The notes below the pieces were generated by a model that did not search any database, was not told the DNA's origin, and saw only the letters and a program-made list of their open reading frames with translations. Positions 17,480 through 25,090 of a stretch of 64,000 nt of DNA are shown here, one piece after another (position 1 is the first letter of the stretch; every line of letters starts with the position of its first letter). The stretch lies in the NCBI RefSeq assembly GCF_035917575.1, contig NZ_CP109090.1:6448001-6512000 (forward strand). Reading direction: 5' to 3'. The position numbers and the translations under genes are program-made. This stretch comes from Streptomyces sp. NBC_01788. GTDB taxonomy: Bacteria > Actinomycetota > Actinomycetes > Streptomycetales > Streptomycetaceae.

Positions 17480-18823
17480 TCAGATGTTCCGGAAGCGGTT
17501 GATGGCGTCGATGTGCCGGGCGCGCATCTCCTCGTCGCGCACGCCGAGGCCCTCCTCGGGCGCCAGGCACAGCACGCCGACCTTGCCCTGGTGCAGGTTG
17601 CGGTGCACGTCGTACGCCGCCTGCCCGGTGTCCTCGAGGGAGTAGACCCGGGACAGCGTGGGGTGGATCTTCCCCTTGGCGATGAGGCGGTTGGCCTCCC
17701 AGGCCTCGCGGTAGTTGGCGAAGTGGGAGCCGATGATGCGCTTCAGGGACATCCACAGGTAGCGGTTGTCGTACTCGTGGGTGTAGCCCGAGGTGGAGGC
17801 GCAGGTGACGACGGTGCCGCCCTTGCGGGTGACGTAGACGCTCGCGCCGAACGTCTCGCGGCCGGGGTGCTCGAAGACGATGTCGACGTCCTCGCCGCCG
17901 GTGAGTTCGCGGATGCGCTTGCCGAAGCGCTTCCACTCCTTGGGGTCCTGGGTGTGCTCGTCCTTCCAGAACCGGTAGTTCTCGGCGGTGCGGTCGATGA
18001 TCGCCTCGGCGCCCATGGCGCGGCAGATGTCCGCCTTCTGTTCGCTGGAGACGACGCAGACGGGGGTCGCGCCGCCGGCGAGGGCGAACTGCGTGGCGTA
18101 GCTGCCGAGTCCGCCGCTCGCGCCCCAGATGAGCACGTTGTCGCCCTGCTTCATGCCGGCGCCGTTGCGGGAGACGAGCTGGCGGTAGGCGGTGGAGTTG
18201 ACCAGGCCGGGGGCGGCGGCCTCCTCCCAGCTCAGATGGCCGGGCTTGGGCATCAGCTGGTTGGACTTGACGAGCGCGACCTCGGCGAGGCCGCCGAAGT
18301 TGGTCTCGAAGCCCCAGATGCGCTGCTCCGGGTCGAGCATCGTGTCGTTGTGGCCGTCGCTGGACTCCAGCTCGACGGAGAGGCAGTGCGCGACGACCTC
18401 GTCACCGGGGTGCCAGGCGTTGACGCCGGGGCCGGTGCGCAGGACGACGCCGGCCAGGTCGGAACCGATGATGTGGTACGGCAGGTCGTGGCGCCTGGTG
18501 AGTTCGCTGAGCCGGCCGTAGCGCTCCAGGAAGCCGAACGTCGACAGCGGCTCGAAGATCGAGGTCCACACCGAGTTGTAGTTGACCGAGGAGGCCATGA
18601 CGGCCACCAGGGCCTCACCGGGGCCCAGCTCGGGCACCGGCACCTCGTCCAGGTGCAGGGACTTGCGCGGGTCCTTGTCGCGGGTGGCGAGCCCGGCGAA
18701 CATCTCCGTCTCGTCCTTGTGCACGGTGATCGCGCGGTACGACTCGGGCAGTGGCAGGGCGGCGAAGTCGGCGGACGCGGCGTCCGGCGACTGGATCGCC
18801 TCCAGGATGTCCTTCACGGTCAC
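17480..18823 (-). CDS. ccr: crotonyl-CoA carboxylase/reductase
   Basis: 447 residues, the normal size. GTG 18823 has GGAGG seven bases upstream. An MDR-type fold with the NADPH motif WGASGGLGSYATQFA, and the characteristic VNYNSVWTSIFEP, EVVAHCLSVE, WGFETNFGGLAEVALVKSNQ and FEHPGRETFGAS segments define Ccr. It reductively carboxylates crotonyl-CoA to ethylmalonyl-CoA with NADPH and CO2. This gene heads the operon. Besides carbon assimilation the product is a polyketide extender unit. Confidence 0.96.
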   Translation of the reverse strand: MTVKDILEAIQSPDAASADFAALPLPESYRAITVHKDETEMFAGLATRDKDPRKSLHLDEVPVPELGPGEALVAVMASSVNYNSVWTSIFEPLSTFGFLERYGRLSELTRRHDLPYHIIGSDLAGVVLRTGPGVNAWHPGDEVVAHCLSVELESSDGHNDTMLDPEQRIWGFETNFGGLAEVALVKSNQLMPKPGHLSWEEAAAPGLVNSTAYRQLVSRNGAGMKQGDNVLIWGASGGLGSYATQFALAGGATPVCVVSSEQKADICRAMGAEAIIDRTAENYRFWKDEHTQDPKEWKRFGKRIRELTGGEDVDIVFEHPGRETFGASVYVTRKGGTVVTCASTSGYTHEYDNRYLWMSLKRIIGSHFANYREAWEANRLIAKGKIHPTLSRVYSLEDTGQAAYDVHRNLHQGKVGVLCLAPEEGLGVRDEEMRARHIDAINRFRNI

Positions 18824-19073
18824 GGTGTTGCCTCCGGCGTCGAGCGCCCCGGGGGAGGGGCGCTGAGGGTTACGTCGGTGCTGCTGAGGGGCGGTGAGGG
18901 GGCCGGCGGTCCGGCCGGGTGCCGCCGGTTCGGCGGCTGGGGCTTTCGGCAGCGCTTTGTGGCGCGGGAGGTTGCCTGTGACGCAGGCGTCCGGGCGTGC
19001 GAGCCGCCATTGGCTTGCTGGGACAGCCGGCGTGCGTGCGGTTCTGCCGCCCGCCGGCCGCCCGGACACCTTC

Positions 19074-19102
19074 AACGTATGACACCGCGTGTCATCCTGC
19101 AA
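19074..19102 (-). promoter_or_regulatory. candidate ccr promoter
   Basis: On the minus strand TTGCAG (19102-19097) and TACGTT (19079-19074) are separated by 17 bases. The predicted start leaves a leader of about 245 bases before the ccr GTG. Confidence 0.55.
19079..19095. promoter_or_regulatory. candidate TetR operator overlapping the ccr promoter spacer
   Basis: A perfect 17-bp palindrome ATGACAC-CGC-GTGTCAT fills the spacer between the -35 and -10 hexamers. Two more inverted repeats lie just upstream: GGCACTCAGTGCC at 19103-19115 and TTTTCG-N6-CGAAAA at 19120-19137. Confidence 0.6.
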
Positions 19103-19213
19103 GGCACTCAGTGCCAGAATTTTCGCTCAGACGAAAACTTTGCGCAACAGATGAGCGATGATCGATCGAACGGGGCTGCCGAGCCGACGGAAAAGGGGCT
19201 CCGACATGCCAAA

Positions 19214-19237
19214 ACGGCCACCCCGTGGGGTGGCCGT
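19214..19237 (-). terminator. terminator of the tetR gene
   Basis: ACGGCCAC / GTGGCCGT stem followed on the minus strand by TTTT. It lies 42 bases past the TetR stop and separates tetR from the ccr promoter. Confidence 0.75.
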
Positions 19238-19278
19238 GAGTACGTGCGCGTGCATGGTCCTCGCTGTCGCGAGGCCTC

Positions 19279-20097
19279 TCAGCGCTCTTTCAGCGCCTCC
19301 TCGATGGTGCGCATGACCTCTTCCAGCGGGGCGTCGGTGCGGGCGACCGCCACCAGCACCTCGCCCTGCTGGGACACCGCCGCCGAGGGCCCGGGACCGG
19401 ACCCGGGCGCCGCCGCGCGGCCGGCCCCGATACCGGTGCCGAACGTCTTGCGCACGATCGCGAAGGCGTGGTCGAGCTGCGCCTCGACGTCTCCCCGGCC
19501 CTCGGCCCGCAGCCAGCGTCGCAGCACGTGGTTGTGCGCGGTGACCACGGCGGACGCGGCGACCTCCGCGAGCAGCGGGTCGTCGTTGGCGTCGTCGGCG
19601 TGCACCCGCTCGTCGAAGTGACCCAGCAGATAACGCGTGAACAGGCGCTCGTAACGGGCCACGGAGGCGATCTCCGCCTCGCGCAGCGTGGGCACCTCGC
19701 GGGTCAGCCGGTAGCGGGCGACCGAGATCTCCGGCTGCGCCGCGTACATCTTCATGACTTCCTTGATGCCCCGGCACACCGTGTCGAGCGGATGCTCGTG
19801 CGCGGGGGCCGCGTTCAGGACGGCCTCGGCGCGGATCAGGGTGTCGTCGTGGTCGGGGAAGATGGCCTCTTCCTTGGAACGGAAGTGGCGGAAGAAGGTG
19901 CGCCGGGCGACCCCGGCCGCCGCGGCGATCTCGTCGACCGTGGTCGCCTCGTACCCCTTGGTAGCGAACAGCTCCATCGCGGCGGCCGCCAGCTCCCGGC
20001 GCATCTTGAGCCGTTGGGCGGCCGCGCGGGAGCCCGCGGCGCTCTCCGGCGCGTCGGGCGTGGCGGGTGTACGTGTGGACCTGGCGGGCTGGGGCAT
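19279..20097 (-). CDS. TetR-family regulator of the ccr locus
   Basis: About 272 residues from ATG 20097. The N-terminal HTH is MRRELAAAAMELFATKGYEA, TTVDEIAAAAGVARRTFFRH, then FRSKEEAIFPDHDD, typical of TetR. The C-terminal ligand domain is extended by a Gly/Pro-rich linker and SQQGEVLVAVARTDAPLEEV. No Shine-Dalgarno precedes either this ATG or the one at 20115. A TACGTT hexamer six bases before 20097 suggests a leaderless transcript. Lying directly upstream of ccr, it probably senses a CoA thioester and controls the pathway (inference). Confidence 0.9.
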   Translation of the reverse strand: MPQPARSTRTPATPDAPESAAGSRAAAQRLKMRRELAAAAMELFATKGYEATTVDEIAAAAGVARRTFFRHFRSKEEAIFPDHDDTLIRAEAVLNAAPAHEHPLDTVCRGIKEVMKMYAAQPEISVARYRLTREVPTLREAEIASVARYERLFTRYLLGHFDERVHADDANDDPLLAEVAASAVVTAHNHVLRRWLRAEGRGDVEAQLDHAFAIVRKTFGTGIGAGRAAAPGSGPGPSAAVSQQGEVLVAVARTDAPLEEVMRTIEEALKER

Positions 20098-20233
20098 GAC
20101 CCGAACGTACTGCATGTGCGCGGCCTGGTGCGCACGTCCCCGCCTTCCTCCGTCCCCGGTGGACGGGGGAGCGGCCGCCGGCTCCAGCAGGCCGCCCCAC
20201 TCCCGTCCGTCCGCGAACCGGTCGCCGGAGCGG

Positions 20234-22039
20234 TCAGCGCCGGGCATATTCGCGGAAGCCGCGGCCCGTCTTGCGGCCGAGGCAGCCCGCGGCCACCAGA
20301 TGCTCCAGGAGCGGGGCCGGGGCCAGGCCCGGGTCGCGGAACTCGCGGTGCAGGACCCTCTCGATGGCCAGCGAGACGTCCAGGCCGACGACGTCGAGCA
20401 GTTCGAACGGGCCCATGGGATAGCCGCCGCCGAGCTTCATCGCCGCGTCGATGTCGTCCAGGGACGCGTAGTGCTCCTGCACCATCTTGACGGCGTTGTT
20501 GAGGTACGGGAACAGCAGGGCGTTGACGATGAAGCCCGCGCGGTCCCCGCAGTCGACGGCGTGCTTCTTGACCCTGGCGCACACCTCGCGGACCGTCGCG
20601 TGGACGTCGTCCGCCGTCAGCACCGTGCGGACGACCTCGACGAGCTTCATCGCCGGCGCCGGGTTGAAGAAGTGCATGCCGATCACCTCGTGCGGGCGCG
20701 AGGTGGCGCGGGCGCAGGCGACCACGGGGAGCGAGGAGGTGGTGGTGGCCAGGATCGCGCCCGGCTTGCACACCTTGTCCAGTGCCGCGAACAACTGCTG
20801 CTTGACCTCCAGGTCCTCGGCGACGGCCTCGACCGCGAGATCCACGTCGGCGAAGTCGTCGAGGCTGCCGGTCGCCGTGATCAGGTCCAGGGTCCGCGCG
20901 GCGGCCTCGGCGGTCAGCCGCCCCTTGTCGACGGAGCGGGAAAGCGACTTGCCGATACGGGCCTTGGCGGTCTGCGCCTTCTCCGCGCTGCGGGCGGCCA
21001 GCACGACCTCGTACCCGGCCTTCGCGAACACCTCGGCGATCCCGGAGGCCATGGTGCCCGAGCCGGCGACGCCGACGGAGCGCACCGGGCGGCCGGGGCC
21101 GAGGACGTCGCCGGACGGCGGGGTCAGCGCGTCCCGCACGACGGCGCCGCTGCCCGGTGCCTCGTAGGTGTAGAAGCCGCGGCCCGCCTTGCGGCCCGTG
21201 AGGCCGGCCTCGCTGAGCTGCTTCAGGATCGGCGCGGGTGCGTGCAGCCGGTCGCGGGACTCGGTGTACATGGCCTCCAGGACCGTGCGCGCGGTGTCGA
21301 CACCGATCAGGTCGAGCAGTGCCAGCGGGCCCATCGGCAGTCCGCAGCCGAGCCGCATCGCGGCGTCGATGTCCTCGCGGGAGGCGTACCTGGCCTCGTA
21401 CATCGCGGCGGCCTGGTTGAGGTAGCCGAACAGCAGCCCGTCGGCGACGAATCCGGGCCGGTCGCCGACCGCGACGGGCTCCTTGCCGAGTTCCAGGGCG
21501 AGGTCGGTGACCGCCTGAACGGCTTGCGGGGCGGTCAGCACCGAGGAGACGATCTCGACCAGCCGCATGGCCTGCGCGGGGTTGAAGAAGTGCACTCCCA
21601 GCACCCGCTCCGGGTGGGCGGAGTCGGCGGCCAGGCGGGTCACCGACAGGGCGTTGGTGCCGGTGGCCAGGATCGCCCCCGGCCGCACGATGCCGTCCAG
21701 TTCCCGGAAGATCTGCTGCTTGGTCTCGTACGACTCCGGCGCCACCTCGATGACCAGGTCGGCGCCGGCCGCCGCGGTCAGGTCGGTGCACGTGCGCACG
21801 CGGGCGAGCGCGTCCGTGCGCTCCCGCTCGGTCAGGCGCCCGCGTTCCACGGCGCGGGCGGTGGAGTGCTCCAGGGCGGCGACGCACTGGGCGGCCGCCG
21901 CCTCGCTGATGTCGATGCCGACGACCTCGCGGCCCGCACGGGCCAGGACCTCGGTGATGCCGGTGCCCATGGTGCCGAGGCCGACGACGGCGATCGTCTT
22001 CAGCGGGGACAGGGAGGTGTCGGAGAGGGGAGCGGCCAT
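20234..22039 (-). CDS. tandem-fused 3-hydroxybutyryl-CoA dehydrogenase
   Basis: 601 residues formed by two complete 3-hydroxyacyl-CoA dehydrogenase units. Unit 1 has VVGLGTMGTGITEVLARAG, GVHFFNPAQAMRLVEIV and GRKAGRGFYTY. Unit 2 has VAGSGTMASGIAEVFAKAG, GMHFFNPAPAMKLVEVV and GRKTGRGFREY. Each has its own NAD-binding loop and catalytic His in HFFNP. Most homologues are single units of about 285 residues. In this setting it would supply 3-hydroxybutyryl-CoA to ccr via crotonyl-CoA. It is upstream of tetR by 136 bases on the same strand. Confidence 0.93.
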   Translation of the reverse strand: MAAPLSDTSLSPLKTIAVVGLGTMGTGITEVLARAGREVVGIDISEAAAAQCVAALEHSTARAVERGRLTERERTDALARVRTCTDLTAAAGADLVIEVAPESYETKQQIFRELDGIVRPGAILATGTNALSVTRLAADSAHPERVLGVHFFNPAQAMRLVEIVSSVLTAPQAVQAVTDLALELGKEPVAVGDRPGFVADGLLFGYLNQAAAMYEARYASREDIDAAMRLGCGLPMGPLALLDLIGVDTARTVLEAMYTESRDRLHAPAPILKQLSEAGLTGRKAGRGFYTYEAPGSGAVVRDALTPPSGDVLGPGRPVRSVGVAGSGTMASGIAEVFAKAGYEVVLAARSAEKAQTAKARIGKSLSRSVDKGRLTAEAAARTLDLITATGSLDDFADVDLAVEAVAEDLEVKQQLFAALDKVCKPGAILATTTSSLPVVACARATSRPHEVIGMHFFNPAPAMKLVEVVRTVLTADDVHATVREVCARVKKHAVDCGDRAGFIVNALLFPYLNNAVKMVQEHYASLDDIDAAMKLGGGYPMGPFELLDVVGLDVSLAIERVLHREFRDPGLAPAPLLEHLVAAGCLGRKTGRGFREYARR

Positions 22040-22423
22040 CGCGGGACTCCAGGAATGAGAGTGACGACTGGGAACGCGTCCCGGGGACGCCGAAGGGCGT
22101 ACCGGGTGCGGAAGGAAGGAATCTGCGGGTGTTGCCGGGCCGGGAGCGCACGCGCCCGGCGCCGGTCGCCGCGGGCGCCTGTGCGCCCGGCAGCCGGTGA
22201 AGGCCGACCGGCTCTGTCCCGAAGCCGGGTCGTACTGCGGTACTCGGGGTACCGAACCGACAACACTCGCCGTGGCTGCGTCACCAGGCCACTGCGAGAG
22301 GATTGCGAGAGGGTGTCTCGCTCGTCTGAGCTTAACCGGTGGGTAACGAGCGCGCCACCCCTTTGGGTCAGTGATGTGGTCCCGCGCGGGCGGCCGCGCA
22401 CCCGGGAGACCGGCTGTGGGGGC
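22040..22423. other. intergenic region upstream of the dehydrogenase, with two inverted repeats
   Basis: No gene. CGGTAC-TCGGG-GTACCG is at 22238-22254 and GCGAGA-GGGTG-TCTCGC at 22305-22321. Either could be an operator for the dehydrogenase gene. No promoter could be fixed. Confidence 0.4.
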
Positions 22424-23035
22424 TCAGACGGACTTGACCTCGCCGCCGTCCATGCGGAGGGCCGAGCCGGTCATCCAGCGTGCCCCCGGTGAGACGAGGA
22501 AGGCCATGAGTTCGGCGATCTCGTCCGGTTCGCCGTAGCGTGCGATGCCCGCCTCCTGGGGGAACTTCGCGGTGGCCTCGTCGACGGTCATGTCGTGCAG
22601 TGGCGCCCAGTGTTCGAGGTACGAGCGGCGGCGGCCGGTCATCACCGGTCCCGGCAGGACGCTGTTGACCTGGACCCCGTCCGTGATGCCGCGGTCGGAG
22701 AACGCCTTGGCCAGTGCGACGATCGCGGCGTTGATCGTGCCCACCGCGGCGTACGGGGCCTTGGGGAAGAGCGCCGAGTTGCCCGACATCAGGACGACGG
22801 ATCCCTTGGCCTCCCTCAGGGACGGCCAGGCGGCGACGGTGAGGCGGCGAGCACCGTGGAGCTTGAGCGCGAGCCCGTGGTCCCACTGTTCGTCGGTCAT
22901 GTCGAGCACGTCGATCTGCGGGACGGCGCCCGCGAGACGAGTGCGATCGCGACGAAGTCGCGCGCCAGCCGGATCGCGGTCGACCGGCCGATGCCCTGAC
23001 TGGCACCGGTGACGATGGCCACTGACTGGGGCATG
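22424..23035 (-). pseudogene. short-chain dehydrogenase with internal deletion and frameshift
   Basis: Two frames make one SDR. From ATG 23035 it reads MPQSVAIVTGASQGIGRSTA, then IRLARDFVAIALVSR (the NAD-binding TGxxxGIG). Near 22933 the frame changes to AVPQIDVLDMTDEQWDHGLA and continues through the SGNSALFPKAPYAAVGTINA active-site region to RMDGGEVKSV. A full SDR has about 255 residues; about 50 (beta2 to beta4, including NAG) are missing. The catalytic Tyr/Lys region is also atypical (YAAVGTINA rather than YxxxK). It is non-functional. Confidence 0.8.
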
Positions 23036-23064
23036 CGGATTCCTTCTCCTGCGCTGAGGGCCGA

Positions 23065-23763
23065 TTACGCGGACGCCGCCACATCCCGCACGGCGTCGAG
23101 GACGACGTCCACAACCTCCTGAGGCGCGGTGACCAGTGGCGCGTGGTCCACCGGGTGCGGGCGGGCGCGTGCGCCCATCCGCTCGGCCATGAAGCGCTGC
23201 GTGTCCGGGGCGATCATGCGGTCCTGCTCGGCGATCAGGAACCAGCTCGGGCGGTCCTTCCACAGAGGCCGTCCGACCGGGACACCGATACTGGCCGCGG
23301 CGATGGGGCGCTGCACGGCGGCCAGCAGCGCCTGCTCCTCGGCAGGGGCGTGCTGTGCGAAGGCGCCGGCGAAGGCGTCCTCGGGCAGCCAGACCAGCCC
23401 GTGGGCGTCCGGCTGGAGCTCCGGCGTCCTCGGGTCCGGCCGACCGCGATGGAAGACGTCGCCCACGGTCTCCCCTTCGTCGGGCGCGAGCGCAGCCACG
23501 TAGACCAGCGCGGCGGCCTTCGGATCGCGTGTCGCCCCGATCACCGCTCCGGCATACGCGTGCCCCACCAGGACGAGCGGGCCGTCGAGCCGCTCAAGAA
23601 CGCGGTCGAGGGCCGCGACGTCATCGGTCAAGGAGGTCAGTGGCAGGGGTGCCGCGACGACTTCGATGCCCTCGGCCTTCAGCGGGCCGATCACCTTGCT
23701 CCAACTCGATCCGTCCGCCCAGGCACCGTGCACGAGCACGACACCGACGTGGTTGGTGGACAT
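23065..23763 (-). CDS. alpha/beta-hydrolase fold protein lacking the nucleophile serine
   Basis: 232 residues. HGAWADGSSWSKVIGPLKAEG, then LVLVGHAYAGAVIGATRDPK, WFLIAEQDRMI and DHAPLVTAPQEV mark the alpha/beta-hydrolase fold. The nucleophile elbow reads GHAYAG where active esterases have GHSxGG, so the serine is alanine. I recall a clade with the same change, which may use another chemistry or act as a binding protein. ATG 23763 follows GAGG. It is next to the broken SDR on the same strand. Confidence 0.85.
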   Translation of the reverse strand: MSTNHVGVVLVHGAWADGSSWSKVIGPLKAEGIEVVAAPLPLTSLTDDVAALDRVLERLDGPLVLVGHAYAGAVIGATRDPKAAALVYVAALAPDEGETVGDVFHRGRPDPRTPELQPDAHGLVWLPEDAFAGAFAQHAPAEEQALLAAVQRPIAAASIGVPVGRPLWKDRPSWFLIAEQDRMIAPDTQRFMAERMGARARPHPVDHAPLVTAPQEVVDVVLDAVRDVAASA

Positions 23764-23942
23764 GGTGAGTTCCTCTGTCTCCGTGGTCCCAGCGGATGAG
23801 TAGCGTCGATGGCCGGGCCCGACCGGCCAGGGCCCGAGGACGGGGCACGGCCAACCTGTCACAACGAGGACCCGGACGAATCTTCGGACACCCCACGCTC
23901 CGGCCGAAGGACACGAATGGCTCAGCGACTAGGCTGGCCGTC

Positions 23943-24518
23943 GTGGACGAAGAGTTGCGATCACTCACGGAGCGCTTACGGCAGGAGTCGGGCGGATCGG
24001 TGGCGTACGAGCACCTGGTCGCCACCCCGGACATGGACGAACTGGCCGAGGTACTGACGGCGCCCGGACAGCCGCTGTGGGCCAGGGAAGTGGCCGCGTT
24101 CCGGTTGGGCCTCGCGGGCGACCCGCGGGCCTTCGAATCCCTCGTCCTGCTCCTGAACCACCGCGACCCGCAGCGCTGCGCCTCCGCCGCCCACGCCCTG
24201 GCCCGCCTCGGCGACCCCCGCACCGCCCGCGCGGCGGCGGCCCTCGCCACCAACGAACTCCGCGTCGCCTACGCCCTGCATCCGGTGCGCCTGCTGGTGG
24301 AACTGCGCGCCCCCGAGTCAGTCCCCGCCCTGATCACCACCCTGGAGCGCCGGCTCCACCCGCACGACCCCTACCGCCGCGTGGCCCTCGCCTGCGTCGA
24401 GGGCCTGGGCACGCTCGGCGACGTCCGGGCCCGCCCCGTCCTCACCGAGGCCCTCGCCCACCCGGCGCTGGCGGAGGCGGCGGTGGCAGCCCTGGCCCGC
24501 GTACCGAAATCCGGGTGA
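23943..24518 (+). CDS. HEAT-repeat protein
   Basis: 191 residues from GTG 23943. Helical repeats read PLWAREVAAFRLGLAGDPRA, CASAAHALARLGDPRTARAA and RRVALACVEGLGTLGDVRAR, typical of PBS-lyase-type HEAT repeats. Such repeats form protein-binding solenoids; the partner is unknown. An upstream in-frame ATG at 23796 lies in weak-coding sequence. It is divergent from the hydrolase. Confidence 0.8.
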   Translation: MDEELRSLTERLRQESGGSVAYEHLVATPDMDELAEVLTAPGQPLWAREVAAFRLGLAGDPRAFESLVLLLNHRDPQRCASAAHALARLGDPRTARAAAALATNELRVAYALHPVRLLVELRAPESVPALITTLERRLHPHDPYRRVALACVEGLGTLGDVRARPVLTEALAHPALAEAAVAALARVPKSG

Positions 24519-24590
24519 GCGGCCGGGCGCCGCGAGAGGACCCAGCATTCGGGCGCTGCGACGGGGAACGGCTCACTCGGGCGGTACGCC

Positions 24591-24989
24591 TCATTCGGGC
24601 AGTACGGCGAACGCCTCGACCTCCATCAGGAACTCCGGGCGGACCAGGCCCGCGACCTGGACGGCCGAGGAGGCGGGCAGGCGGTCGTCGGGTATGTGGG
24701 GGGCGCGGGCGGCACGGAGCGCCGGGAGGTGGGCCGTGTCCGTGACGAAGTAGGTGAGTTTCACGACCTGGTCGAAGGTCGTGCCGGCGGCGGCCAGGCA
24801 GCGGCGGAGGTTCTCGAAGACCTGCCGGGCCTGCGCGTCCGGGTCGCCCTCACCGACGAGTTCGCCGTTCTCGTCCAGGGCGACCTGCCCGGAGATCGCG
24901 ACGAAACGGCCGGTGCCCATGACGACATGGGAGTAGTGCGCGGCGGGGGCGACCCCGTCGGGGGCGGGGATCCTGGTGGGCTCACTCAT
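24591..24989 (-). CDS. RidA/YjgF-family protein
   Basis: 132 residues, starting at ATG 24989. Family motifs are AAHYSHVVMGTGRFVAISGQ, then DAQARQVFENLRRCLAAAG, VVKLTYFVTD and SAVQVAGLVRPEFLMEVEAF. RidA proteins deaminate reactive enamine/imine intermediates. The usual active-site Arg is at VRPEF. Monocistronic. Confidence 0.9.
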   Translation of the reverse strand: MSEPTRIPAPDGVAPAAHYSHVVMGTGRFVAISGQVALDENGELVGEGDPDAQARQVFENLRRCLAAAGTTFDQVVKLTYFVTDTAHLPALRAARAPHIPDDRLPASSAVQVAGLVRPEFLMEVEAFAVLPE

Positions 24990-25090
24990 GCGTCCATGGT
25001 GGACCACGGGTGGAACATCCACGAGCAGGTCACCGCCCCCGACGGGCCGTCAGGCCGCTTGCCGCGCACGGGCCGAGCCGGCTCGGCCGC

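Noticed and set aside
12723..19621. Very long plus-strand open frames across the ethylmalonyl-CoA operon
   Set aside because: They are antisense shadows produced by high GC third positions; the minus-strand products are recognisable enzymes.
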